NCBI GenBank assembly: GCA_937135955.1
Contig: CAKZOB010000033.1
Location: 1-64,000, forward strand
Origin: an uncultured Anaerolineales bacterium
GTDB lineage: Bacteria; Chloroflexota; Anaerolineae; Aggregatilineales; Aggregatilineaceae
Reading direction: 5' to 3'
DNA length: 64,000 nucleotides
The translations under genes and the position numbers were made by a program. This document shows, piece after piece, positions 6,621-15,266 of this stretch; the first letter of the stretch is position 1, and every line of letters starts with the position of its first letter. Below the pieces are notes generated by a model. It saw nothing but the letters and a program-made list of their open reading frames with translations, was not told the origin of the DNA and ran no database searches.

Positions 6621-8120
6621 TCAGGCCGGCTGCGGACACTCGAAACGCAACACATGCACCCCCCACGGGCGCAGGTCTACGTAGAGGCCATCGCGGGCCA
6701 TTTCGTCGCCACTGCGCGGGTAGACATCTCCGCTGAGGGCGTCACGCAGTGCCCAGGTCCGCCCTTCCAGCCCCAGACCTGCTAGTCGGACACGTCCCTG
6801 CGCCGACCCCGCCGAATAATTGACCACCACCAACCGCCGCTCTTCGCCCAGCCGCCAGATATAAGCGATCAGATGGCGGTGTGTGGCGTTCAAGTCCCAC
6901 GCCGGATACGTCTCCAGCAGTTGCCACTGCCCCTCATGGTAGACGGGATGGCGTGCCTCGCCGAGCAGAGCACGGTAGAAGGCGAGCACCTGCGGATCGT
7001 CTGCTTCGGGCAAGCGGCGGCCTAGCTGAACTGGGAGCCTGACGCGATGACCGGCGAGCTGCCCTTCGTGGAGCAACGTTGCGCCGGGCAGCGTGGTGAC
7101 TAGTGTCGCCGCGGCAGCATGACGATCCGGGCCGAAGACCTCCATGGCGCGCTGCTCGTCGTGATTCTCGATGAAGCGCACCGTGCGCCGCTGATACGCA
7201 AAATCGGAGCGCAGGTGTTCCCACACAGGGCGCGCAGCGCCTTCGGCCAGCCGGTCGTACAGGCGCTTGTCGTAGACGTAATCGAAGCCCTGCCGCAGAA
7301 GTTCGTTTTCCATGTCCCAGTACACTTCGGCGATGAACACGAACCCCGGCGATTGCTGCTTCACAGCAGGGATGATCGTCTCCCAGAACTCGGCTTCGGG
7401 GATTGTCCCCGCCCGATCGCCCCAGGTGCGGGCAAAGACCTGATTGGTCACCAGCATGGCCATGTCGCAGCGCACGCCGTCACACTGCCCGGCAATCTGC
7501 AACAGGGCGGTGGCGAGCCGTTCTCGCGCGACAGGATTGAAAACGTTGATCTGTGCCGTATCTGTCCAGGGAGGAAAGTGCGGATCGCGCCCGTGCGCAA
7601 AGATACGCCCCCCAGCACCGGCGAAGAACGTCTCCGGGTGCTCCACCAGGTCACGACCGGTTCCCTGCAGCAGACAATCCGGCGCGGAATGCAACCAGTC
7701 GTGATCGCGGGCGACGTGATTCGGCACGAAATCGAGCACCAGCCTGAGGCCGCGCGCGGCCAGACGCCCTCGTAGGGTTGCCAATGCGCTTGCTCCACCC
7801 AGGCGCGCGTCAACACTGTAACGCCGCACGGCGAAAGGCGAGCCGACGACATCGTGCGCCGAAAAGTCTGGCAGGGCGCGGCGATATTCGGCCAGCAGGC
7901 CGGGATGGGCCAGCGCCTGCAACTGCCCGGCAGGGCTGCGCTCCCATACGCCCATCAGCCAGATGGCGTCGAAGCCCCAGGCCGCGAGTGCATCGAGCGC
8001 GTCGTCAGGTACGTCGGCCAGGGTGAGCGCGTCGTGACTGGCAGCGCGCAGATCGTGCAACCAGGTCCAGGCGTTGATCTCGTAGATCAACGGGTTAGAG
8101 CGCCAGAAAGTGAGTGGCAT
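6621..8120 (-). CDS. GH13 alpha-amylase family glycoside hydrolase
   Basis: 499 residues with the (beta/alpha)8 amylase landmarks in order: DFVPNHVA (region I), CDGVRCDMAM (nucleophile Asp), FVFIAEVYWD (acid/base Glu) and FIENHDEQRA (transition-state Asp). A short C-terminal beta domain follows. No signal peptide at the chosen ATG (8120, MPLTFWRSNP), so it is cytoplasmic, perhaps acting on storage glucan or trehalose-like sugars. Frames extending upstream of this ATG lack homologous character. The exact substrate cannot be assigned. Confidence 0.88.
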   Translation of the reverse strand: MPLTFWRSNPLIYEINAWTWLHDLRAASHDALTLADVPDDALDALAAWGFDAIWLMGVWERSPAGQLQALAHPGLLAEYRRALPDFSAHDVVGSPFAVRRYSVDARLGGASALATLRGRLAARGLRLVLDFVPNHVARDHDWLHSAPDCLLQGTGRDLVEHPETFFAGAGGRIFAHGRDPHFPPWTDTAQINVFNPVARERLATALLQIAGQCDGVRCDMAMLVTNQVFARTWGDRAGTIPEAEFWETIIPAVKQQSPGFVFIAEVYWDMENELLRQGFDYVYDKRLYDRLAEGAARPVWEHLRSDFAYQRRTVRFIENHDEQRAMEVFGPDRHAAAATLVTTLPGATLLHEGQLAGHRVRLPVQLGRRLPEADDPQVLAFYRALLGEARHPVYHEGQWQLLETYPAWDLNATHRHLIAYIWRLGEERRLVVVNYSAGSAQGRVRLAGLGLEGRTWALRDALSGDVYPRSGDEMARDGLYVDLRPWGVHVLRFECPQPA

Positions 8121-8192
8121 TATGTTTCCTGTACGGGCGAGTTGGTGCGACGAAATATCCGCCCAGAAGATAACCACAAAGCCGCTAAAATG

Positions 8193-8224
8193 CCATGCTC
8201 CTCCGCGCGGTGGGAGGAGCATGG
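8193..8224 (-). terminator. Rho-independent terminator of trxB
   Basis: A perfect 12-base-pair stem (CCATGCTCCTCC with GGAGGAGCATGG) around an 8-base loop. Read on the minus strand it lies 34 bases after the trxB stop and is followed by CATTTTAG. Confidence 0.7.
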
Positions 8225-8258
8225 TCTGAATTCGAGTCGGTTCGGATAGAGGAAACTG

Positions 8259-9290
8259 TCACCCGGAGACGGCAGACTGCTGCTGCAACGCCTCGTGCTC
8301 GGCCAACCAGCGCTCGGCGGACATGGCCGCCGCCGCCCCCTGCCCCACGGAGGTGGCGACCTGGCGATAGATGCGATCCTGTACCTCGCCTGCGGCGAAG
8401 ACGCCCTCGATATTGGTGCGCATCAGCCGGTCGGTGATGAGGTAGCCGAATTCGTCGCGCTCCAACTGCCCTTTGAACAGGTCGCTATTGGGATCGTGCC
8501 CGATGAAGATGAACACACCATCGGTTGGGTATTCGCGCACTTCGCCCGTCTTCAGGTTGCGCAGGCGCACCGCGCGCACCTTCTCGTCGCCGATGATCTC
8601 CTCGACGACGGTATCCCAGATGAAGTGAATCTTGTCGTTGGCAAAGGCGCGTTGCTGCAACGTGGCCCCGGCGCGCAGTTGGTCGCGGCGATGGATGATG
8701 TCCACCCGTTTGGCGAAGCGCGTCAGGAACAGCGCCTCTTCCAGCGCCGAGTCGCCGCCGCCCACGACCACCACATTCTGGTCGCGGAAGAAGAAGCCAT
8801 CGCAGGTGGCGCAATAGCTGACGCCGTGCCCGGTGAATTCCTTCTCGCCCGGCACGTTGAGCCGCCGCGCCGTCGCGCCGACAGTGACGATCACGGCATC
8901 GGCCAGGTATTCGTCTCCGTCATCAGTCTTCAGCCAGAACGGCGAGCCTTTGCTGAAGTCTACCTCGGTCACAGCGCTGAACAGCTTGATACGCGCCCCA
9001 AAGCGTTCTGCCTGCGCCTTCATGTATTCGACCAGTTCCTGCCCGCTCAGCCCTTGCGGGAAGCCGGGATAGTTCTCGATCTCATAGGTGAGCGAGACCT
9101 GCCCGCCCAGTTCGTGCCCGGCGATGACAAGCGGGTTGAGGTTGGCGCGGGCGGTGTAGAGGGCTGCGGTCAGGCCAGCGGGGCCAGAGCCGATGATGAT
9201 GACGCGCTCATGCTGTACACCTTCGCCGCGGGCGACCTGTTCGCTGCGCGCGGACGTATTCAGGGTCAGGCTCAGTCCTTCGTTGCTCAT
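8259..9290 (-). CDS. trxB: Thioredoxin reductase (NADPH, FAD)
   Basis: 343 residues. Visible are the FAD-binding [16 protein letters not shown], the redox-active CATC of [13 protein letters not shown], the NADPH-binding [15 protein letters not shown] and the C-terminal FAD motif [10 protein letters not shown]. The first ~25 residues before the FAD motif are an extra tail. The enzyme reduces thioredoxin with NADPH in the cytoplasm. The ATG at 9290 (MSNEGLSL) follows GAGGTATCC. The gene is single, with a terminator downstream. No thioredoxin gene is nearby. Confidence 0.94.
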   Translation of the reverse strand: MSNEGLSLTLNTSARSEQVARGEGVQHERVIIIGSGPAGLTAALYTARANLNPLVIAGHELGGQVSLTYEIENYPGFPQGLSGQELVEYMKAQAERFGARIKLFSAVTEVDFSKGSPFWLKTDDGDEYLADAVIVTVGATARRLNVPGEKEFTGHGVSYCATCDGFFFRDQNVVVVGGGDSALEEALFLTRFAKRVDIIHRRDQLRAGATLQQRAFANDKIHFIWDTVVEEIIGDEKVRAVRLRNLKTGEVREYPTDGVFIFIGHDPNSDLFKGQLERDEFGYLITDRLMRTNIEGVFAAGEVQDRIYRQVATSVGQGAAAAMSAERWLAEHEALQQQSAVSG

Positions 9291-9749
9291 GGATACCTCA
9301 CCTTTTGAACAGATAGCGGAGCGCAAACAGTGCTCCGGATAGCTCGTATGCGATCCCTCTATAGCTTACCATCTTTGAGATGCACGAAAGAGTCAACAGT
9401 TGTAGATTTTATGGCATTCTAACGCAGGCTCACAACGTGTGTGTCACTTGGTGAATCGCACGAGCGCCCGATTCTCGATACTGCTCTGTCCTATGATGAA
9501 CATGGTTATCGTCCGGGCAACAACCGCTATCCCCCTGGCCGACGCGGGCGCGAGCTTCTGGAGGCGCGCTTTTGGCCCTTACCGCGTCTACTACGATTTC
9601 TCGCGGCGTGTTGCTCCTGCTGAATTGGGCCTGGATACGCCCGATCGCTTCAGGACTGGATAGGACGAGGGAGCATGAGAAAGGCCGTTGCCCTGTTCAC
9701 CTGGGACGCGGGCTGGTGTATCATGAGGATAGAGCGCTGAGGGGGATAC
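9291..9749. other. 459-base intergenic region between divergent trxB and pcm
   Basis: Should carry both promoters. A plausible plus-strand set is TTCACC (9696-9701), 17 bases, TATCAT (9719-9724), ending about 25 bases before the pcm ATG. An open frame at 9439-9663 reads ...FGPYRVYYDFSRRV... but has no recognisable family and no RBS, so I do not call it a gene. Confidence 0.4.
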
Positions 9750-10451
9750 ATGCCGTTTCAACTCGACTATGAGATGCTACGCGAGCGCATGGTGCGCGAA
9801 CAGTTGATAGCACGCGACATCACCGACCCGCGCGTGCTGGAAGCCATGCGCCGTGTACCGCGTCACGCCTTCGTGCCAGAGCCGTTCCGCTCACGCGCCT
9901 ACGAGGACGGACCGTTGCCCATTGGCAACGATCAGACCATCTCGCAGCCCTATATTGTCGCCCTGATGACGCAGGCGCTGGAACTGACGCCGGACGACGT
10001 GGTGTTGGAGATCGGCACCGGTTCCGGCTATCAGACGGCGGTGCTGTGCGAGCTGGCCCGCTTTGTCTACTCGCTGGAGCGTTACCCGACGTTGGCGGAA
10101 CGCGCTTCCGTCACGCTGCGCGATCTGGGCTATCACAACGCGGAAGTGTACGTAGGGGATGGCAGCCAGGGCCTGCCGGACATGGCCCCATATAACGCCA
10201 TTATCGTCACCGCCGCCGCACCGGTCATCCCTGGGCCGCTGCGAGCGCAGATGGCCAACGGCGGACGGATGGTCATCCCTGTGGGCGACCGTTACCAGCA
10301 GATGTTGCAGCGGGTGCGCCGTCGCGACGACACCTGGAGCGTGGAAACGCTCATTCCGGTGATGTTCGTGCCCCTCTACGGGCGTCACGGTTTCCTGCCG
10401 CCCGACGAGCCGCAGATGGAAGACGACAATCTGCTCGACGAAGAGTTATGA
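9750..10451 (+). CDS. pcm: Protein-L-isoaspartate O-methyltransferase
   Basis: 233 residues. It has the family N terminus (LIARDITDPRVLEAMRRVPRHAFVPE), the isoaspartyl-specific stretch ISQPYIVALM, and SAM motif I VLEIGTGSGYQTAVL. It methylates L-isoaspartyl residues in damaged proteins so that they revert to aspartate. A GAGGGGG lies just upstream of the ATG. It converges with the downstream methyltransferase. With the ketosamine-kinase pair it forms a second protein-repair function in the window. Confidence 0.94.
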   Translation: MPFQLDYEMLRERMVREQLIARDITDPRVLEAMRRVPRHAFVPEPFRSRAYEDGPLPIGNDQTISQPYIVALMTQALELTPDDVVLEIGTGSGYQTAVLCELARFVYSLERYPTLAERASVTLRDLGYHNAEVYVGDGSQGLPDMAPYNAIIVTAAAPVIPGPLRAQMANGGRMVIPVGDRYQQMLQRVRRRDDTWSVETLIPVMFVPLYGRHGFLPPDEPQMEDDNLLDEEL

Positions 10452-10467
10452 GGATGTGGGCGGAGGC

Positions 10468-11343
10468 TCAGCGCTCTGCGTCCAGCAGATGCAAATACTC
10501 GCGGGCGAAGCCTCCGCCATTGGTACCCACGATCACACCTGCCAGCTTTTGCACCTGCAATTCTCCATAGTGATGGATCAGACGCGCGATCTGCTTTTCC
10601 ATCACGTGCATAAACTCGTCCCAGGAAATGCCGGCGGGGAGTTGGGGCGCGCGCATGGCCTTCATGCTGTTGATGTAATCCAGCACAGGCTCTACCTCTG
10701 GGAAGTGAAATGCGCTGGGCAGGTCATAGCGGGCTACGGCGCGGAAAAAACGCGCTACCTGCGCAGGGCCATTCTCCAGCGTGAAGTTTTGATGATCGGG
10801 GATGAACTCCTGGCGAGGATAGCCCAGCAAGGTGCAGGCTCGCCGCGCCAGCGTATCCAGTTCGGGCATGGTGGAGGCGCTATTGGTGGCGGCGATCAGC
10901 ACGCCATCGGGCTTCAATACGCGCCGGAGTTCGCTCAGCGCCTGTGCTACGTCTGGCACGTGGTAGAGCATATGGTTGGCCATCACCACGTCGAAAGTCG
11001 CATCGGCGAAGGGCAGGTGCTGGACATCCAGGTTGACGGCGCATGCGCCCGCCTGGCAGACCCGCCGCGCCATGCCCAGGGAAAGGTCGCCGGCCACGTA
11101 CAGACCGGACGGCGCGCGCTGCTGCACCAGTTCCCGGTATGTGCCCGGCCCAGCGCCCACGTCGAGCACCCACTCGTCGCCGCGCCAGCTTATGATGTCC
11201 ACCACCCAGCGCGGATAGTCAATCTTGGGGAAGCTATACAGTTCGTGCGTGCGTATCCGCACGGCCAGATGCACGTCGGTGGCGTAGGCGTCCTGAGTCA
11301 GGATGTGCCGGTCGGTGTTGGGATTGATCTCGCTCACAGCCAT
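10468..11343 (-). CDS. Class I SAM-dependent methyltransferase (UbiE/Methyltransf_11 type)
   Basis: 291 residues. SAM-binding motif I is VLDVGAGPGTYRELV, followed by an acidic strand-2 end (GDLSLGMARR), LPFADATFDVVMANHMLYHV (motif II region) and LKPDGVLIAAT (motif III). This is the general small-molecule methyltransferase fold; the substrate is unknown. The ATG at 11343 lies behind an A8 tract with only a weak GAG-type RBS. It converges with pcm, with 16 bases between the stops. Confidence 0.85.
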   Translation of the reverse strand: MAVSEINPNTDRHILTQDAYATDVHLAVRIRTHELYSFPKIDYPRWVVDIISWRGDEWVLDVGAGPGTYRELVQQRAPSGLYVAGDLSLGMARRVCQAGACAVNLDVQHLPFADATFDVVMANHMLYHVPDVAQALSELRRVLKPDGVLIAATNSASTMPELDTLARRACTLLGYPRQEFIPDHQNFTLENGPAQVARFFRAVARYDLPSAFHFPEVEPVLDYINSMKAMRAPQLPAGISWDEFMHVMEKQIARLIHHYGELQVQKLAGVIVGTNGGGFAREYLHLLDAER

Positions 11344-11749
11344 GTTTTTTTTCGCTCAAATGCAGATGACGCACGGGCACCGGCCACTGGGGACATGTTT
11401 CCCGGCGCACCTTCGGGCAAGAAGGACAGCGAAAACAGCCTTCGGCCCGACGCGCCGGTTTCTGGGAGCAGGGCTGGCCACAGCGCACAAAAACGGGCAC
11501 GCAGCTCAGGTTTCCTCACGCTGCGACCCTGAAGGCTCTGCGGCTACCTCGAAATCGAACACACCCGCTCTGCCCCGCCGTGTGCAAACCGGGTTACATG
11601 GTACACTACCCGTAGTTTAGCACGTTTGCCTGCCGCCAGAAGGGCCGGGTCAGTTTTTTTTAGACACTTTTCACGTTTGCCGGTTTGCGCGCGGGGCGAG
11701 GCGGCGAGACAATGAGGGCCAGCCAGGCTGGCTCCGAGGAGAAGAGGCC
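11344..11749. other. 406-base intergenic region between the methyltransferase and sirtuin genes
   Basis: Divergent upstream region. I see a TACACT -10-like hexamer (11602-11607) without a good -35, and two T-runs (11345-11352 and 11653-11660). Frames crossing it are compositional and lack recognisable domains. No gene is called. Confidence 0.35.
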
Positions 11750-12541
11750 GTGGACACGTCTGGACAGCATCCCGATCTGGTGCGAGCTGTGGCTCGGGCG
11801 CTGCGCGACAGTCGCCTGCTGGTCGTCCTGACCGGCGCGGGAGTCTCGAAGGAAAGCGGCATCCCAACCTTTCGCGACGCGCTCGACGGCCTGTGGGCCA
11901 ACTATGACCCGCAGCGACTGGCGACGCCGCGTGGTTTCCGCCGCGATCCCAAGCTGGTGTGGGACTGGTATCAGCACCGGCGCACTTTGATCGCGCAGGC
12001 CAAACCCAACGCCGGTCATCTGGCCATCGCGGCGCTGGAACGCTACATTGAGAAGGTAGTGGTGATTACGCAGAATATTGATGGGTTGCATCAGCAGGCG
12101 GGCAGCCGCGATGTCATCGCACTGCACGGCGACATTCAGCGCAACAAATGCTTCGCCAACTGCCAGGGCGACCCAACTTATGTGGACATCAGCACCCTGA
12201 CCTGGGACGAGGAAGCCGGGCCGCCGCGTTGCCCCTACTGTGGCGCTTACGTGCGACCGGCAGTGGTATGGTTCGAGGAAATGCTACCCCCCGCTGAACT
12301 GGAACGCGCCATACGCCTCAGCCGCGTGGCCGATGTCATGCTGGTAGTGGGCACGTCGGGGGAAGTGCAACCGGTGGCCAGCCTGCCTTTCCTGGCCCGC
12401 GAGAGCGGTAGCCTGATCGTGGAGGTCAACCCGGCGATCACGCCCATCACGCGCATCGCGCACTGGCGACTGGCCGGGCCGTCGGCAGAGGTCTTGCCGC
12501 AGGTGGTGGCTGCGCTGTCGGAGGGCCAAGACCGTGACTAG
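11750..12541 (+). CDS. NAD-dependent protein deacylase, sirtuin (CobB/SIRT5-like)
   Basis: 263 residues. NAD-binding GAGVSKESGIPTFRD (29-43), TQNIDGLH (107-114), catalytic His126 in LHGDI, and four zinc cysteines (134, 138, 161, 164). Tyr74 and Arg77 in WYQHRR fall where CobB and SIRT5 carry the Tyr-x-x-Arg pair that binds succinyl or malonyl lysine, so it may be a desuccinylase as well as a deacetylase. The GTG start at 11750 follows GAGGAGAAG. The stop overlaps the next gene by 8 bases. Confidence 0.93.
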   Translation: MDTSGQHPDLVRAVARALRDSRLLVVLTGAGVSKESGIPTFRDALDGLWANYDPQRLATPRGFRRDPKLVWDWYQHRRTLIAQAKPNAGHLAIAALERYIEKVVVITQNIDGLHQQAGSRDVIALHGDIQRNKCFANCQGDPTYVDISTLTWDEEAGPPRCPYCGAYVRPAVVWFEEMLPPAELERAIRLSRVADVMLVVGTSGEVQPVASLPFLARESGSLIVEVNPAITPITRIAHWRLAGPSAEVLPQVVAALSEGQDRD

Positions 12542-13604
12542 GCGGACGGTGATCCTGGCTGGGCTGTTGATTGTGCTGGTCGCGCTGACCGTCCCTCCGG
12601 CGGGCGCGCGACAGAGCGTGACCGCCCGCCTGGACGTATTCGTCGGCGATGACCCAGACAGCGGCATGACGCGCCTGTACTTTCTGGACGCGCTCAGCGG
12701 GCTGAGCACGGTTGTCAATGTGGAGGGCGGGCGTGCCTTCACCCTGCTGGGCGACTACGTGCTCTACGAGAAGGAGCGCACCGGCGCAATCATGCGAGCC
12801 AACGCCGACGGCTCCCTGCAACCGCACCCCTTCATCCGGCGCAGCGTAGATACCGAGCAGGTACGGTGGATCACCTCTGCAGACAGCCAGGCTGTGGCCT
12901 GGGTCGAGGTCAACGCGCAGGGCATATCGGCATTGTATGTGGCTCATGCCGACGGTAGCGACCTGCGACAGTTGCCGATCTCCACACCGGGGGCCGGACA
13001 GATGCTGCTACCGCTGGCGCTCTCCGAGGGGATGACGCGGTTGGTCTACGATGCGGCGCATCCGCTGCAGTCGCCCGCGCCGACATGGTTCGAGGTCTAT
13101 CACCATGTGAGCACATTCAGCCTGGCCGACGAGCAATTCGTCCCACTCACCGGCGAACCGCTGTGCCCTTGTGGCGCGGCAGCCTCGCCGGACGGTCGGC
13201 TGATCGCCCGCCTGGAGGGAACCGAGGGACGCGGACCGTTTGCCCTGCGCCTGTGGGACGTGCCCAGCGGCGCGGAGATCGTCGTGCCGCCGCCGACCCT
13301 GCCGTACCGTCGCGCGGGCGACCTCATCCTCAACGAACGCGGCACGCTGGCCGCCTACAGCGCCGCCATGGAGAATGGCCCGCCATACGCCCTAATCGTG
13401 GTGGACGTGGTGGCACGCCGTCAGCGACTGGCCCTGTCGTCGGAGACGGCGCGTTACGTTCCGCTGGCCTTCGCGGATGGCGACACGGCGCTACTGCTCA
13501 CCGAGGCCCGCGCGGGGGGAACGTTTAAACTCGATCTGACGACCGGCAACCTGCTGCGTGTCTCCGACAAGCGTTACCTGGGCGCGATCGTTGTGTCGCG
13601 CTGA
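12534..13604 (+). CDS. Secreted TolB/WD40-like beta-propeller protein
   Basis: 356 residues starting at a GTG inside the sirtuin gene. A signal peptide (MTRRTVILAGLLIVLVALTVPPAGA) is followed by repeated blades with strands such as RLYFLDALSG, ALYVAHADGSDLRQL, LRLWDVPSGAEIV and FKLDLTTGNLLRV. This is the TolB/WD40-like propeller pattern. It probably lies outside the cytoplasmic membrane and has a binding or scaffold role; no catalytic residues can be pointed to. Translational overlap with a cytoplasmic sirtuin is curious but need not mean a joint function. Confidence 0.7.
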   Translation: MTRRTVILAGLLIVLVALTVPPAGARQSVTARLDVFVGDDPDSGMTRLYFLDALSGLSTVVNVEGGRAFTLLGDYVLYEKERTGAIMRANADGSLQPHPFIRRSVDTEQVRWITSADSQAVAWVEVNAQGISALYVAHADGSDLRQLPISTPGAGQMLLPLALSEGMTRLVYDAAHPLQSPAPTWFEVYHHVSTFSLADEQFVPLTGEPLCPCGAAASPDGRLIARLEGTEGRGPFALRLWDVPSGAEIVVPPPTLPYRRAGDLILNERGTLAAYSAAMENGPPYALIVVDVVARRQRLALSSETARYVPLAFADGDTALLLTEARAGGTFKLDLTTGNLLRVSDKRYLGAIVVSR

Positions 13605-13633
13605 CGGTTTGGGCGGGCGGCGAAGGGCGCTGG

Positions 13634-13639
13634 TACAAT
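13634..13639 (+). promoter_or_regulatory. -10-like element upstream of the bactofilin-like gene
   Basis: TACAAT in GGTACAATAG, 42 bases before the ATG. The -35 region (TTTGGG near 13608) is weak. Confidence 0.35.
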
Positions 13640-13681
13640 AGCGGTAGCCTGCTTCCGACCCGCAGGTCTGGACGGCAAAGG

Positions 13682-15163
13682 ATGCATCAACTGGCCAGGC
13701 GCAAACGAACGTTACTGATTCTGCTGATGGCGCTCATCCTGCTCGGCATGGCCGGGCAGGTCGAGGCGTCGGATGGGATGCGCGGGGATCGCTGTGAAGT
13801 GAGGGCGGACGATTACATCGTCGAGGACTTCTACTTCTTCTGCCGCATCCTGGATGTTTACGGCACCATCGAAGGCGATCTGATCGGCGTGGCGGCAGAG
13901 ATCACCCTGCACCGCGGCAGCCGCGTCACTGGTGACCTTTGGGTGGGCGGCGGCAGGCTGCTGATCGAAGGAGCGGTCGGCGACGACATGCATTTCTTCG
14001 GCCTGACGGCGATCGTCGGCGACGTGGCGCGCTTCACCGATCCGCGCATTGACCTGATGGCGGTGGCCCTCAACGCGGAAATCCAGAAAGACGCTGTACT
14101 GCCCGGAGACCTGCTGGTGTACGGCTATCAGGCGCGGGTAGCGGGCACCGTGGGGGGAGATATTGATTTCGGCGGTGAGGCGCTGCTCATCGAGGGCGTG
14201 GTGGTAGGGCGCGTGGATGCCGAGGTAGGCGATGCCCGCCGCAGCGCCGATGTGCCCGACCTGCCTTTCTACGATCTGTCTTTCGAGAATCCGGGGCTGT
14301 ATATCGCGCCAGGGGCGCTGATCGAGCGCGACGTGGCCTATCGCTCGGTGACACAGGCGGAGATTCCGCCCGGCGTGGTACAGGGCCGCGTGCGGTTCGA
14401 GCGCATCGGCGGGCAGCCGGACATCACCAAGGTCGCACAACCCGACGATGCTGCCGAACTGCTGCGTGAATATATTGTGACCGTGGTGCGCGACGTGCTG
14501 TCCCTGCTGATCCTGGGCGCGGTCGCGCTGCGTCTGGTGCCCAACGTGGTGCGTCAACCGGCGACCCAGGTACGGCGACGGACGATTCCCGCCGTCGGCT
14601 GGGGGCTGGCGACGTTTATGCTGTCCATCCCCCTGGTGATCGTCGTGCTGGTCGTCGGCCTGATCATAGTCGGCGTGCTCTACACGATCGGCCTGGGGGC
14701 GCTCACCCTGCTGACTGGCGTCGGTGTGCTGCTGATCACCGGTAGCATGGTGGCAGGCTTCACCTTCCTGCTCTTTTTCATGGGGCGGGTGGTGATCAGC
14801 TTCGTGATCGGGCAACTGGTCTACCGCTACGTGCTGCGCATCAGCGGGCTGGGTGAATTCCGGCGCTGGCTGGGGATGCTGGCCCTGGGCGCGATCACCT
14901 ACGCCTCGCTGACCAACCTTCCGCTGCCAGCCATGGGGCTGATGTTGGAACTGATCACGGCGTTGGCCGGGGTGGGAGCAGTCGCCATGTACGGACGCCT
15001 GCTGATCCAGGAGTCGGGGCTGCTCGGCACGCGCTTCGGCGGAGCCGCTGCGCCGTCAATGGTGATCCCGGCTGTGCCCGAAATGGTCCTTCTGTCCGAG
15101 CCGTCGCCGCCGGGCCTGGATAACCTGCCCGAAGGCTTCACTGGTTTCGATGAAGACTGGTGA
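13682..15163 (+). CDS. Bactofilin-like (polymer-forming) multi-pass membrane protein
   Basis: 493 residues. N-terminal signal peptide, then about 200 residues of short beta repeats (YGTIEGDLIGVAAEITL, VTGDLWVGGGRLLIEGAVGDDMHFFG, AGTVGGDIDFGGEALLIEGVVVGRVDA) typical of the bactofilin right-handed beta-helix. At least four membrane segments follow (about 270-430). The acidic C-terminal tail ends GFDEDW. The beta-helix would be extracytoplasmic here, unlike classical cytosolic bactofilins. The role is unknown, presumably envelope scaffolding. Confidence 0.75.
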   Translation: MHQLARRKRTLLILLMALILLGMAGQVEASDGMRGDRCEVRADDYIVEDFYFFCRILDVYGTIEGDLIGVAAEITLHRGSRVTGDLWVGGGRLLIEGAVGDDMHFFGLTAIVGDVARFTDPRIDLMAVALNAEIQKDAVLPGDLLVYGYQARVAGTVGGDIDFGGEALLIEGVVVGRVDAEVGDARRSADVPDLPFYDLSFENPGLYIAPGALIERDVAYRSVTQAEIPPGVVQGRVRFERIGGQPDITKVAQPDDAAELLREYIVTVVRDVLSLLILGAVALRLVPNVVRQPATQVRRRTIPAVGWGLATFMLSIPLVIVVLVVGLIIVGVLYTIGLGALTLLTGVGVLLITGSMVAGFTFLLFFMGRVVISFVIGQLVYRYVLRISGLGEFRRWLGMLALGAITYASLTNLPLPAMGLMLELITALAGVGAVAMYGRLLIQESGLLGTRFGGAAAPSMVIPAVPEMVLLSEPSPPGLDNLPEGFTGFDEDW

Positions 15164-15197
15164 TCACACAAGACGATCTATCAGAACGCAGACAGAC

Positions 15198-15222
15198 AGA
15201 GGGCAGCGCCAGGCTGCCCTCT
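15198..15222. terminator. Bidirectional hairpin terminator
   Basis: A perfect 10-base-pair stem, AGAGGGCAGC with GCTGCCCTCT, around the loop GCCAG. It lies between the convergent bactofilin-like and molybdenum-hydroxylase genes. The U-tract is weak on both strands. Confidence 0.65.
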
Positions 15223-15266
15223 TGAGTTGAGCTGAATGCCGCCCCCAAGCCGAAGGCGCCCCTTTT

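Noticed and set aside
9439-9663. 74-codon plus-strand frame upstream of pcm
   Set aside because: No RBS or family resemblance; parts of other frames look equally plausible, so it may be a decayed gene but cannot be supported.
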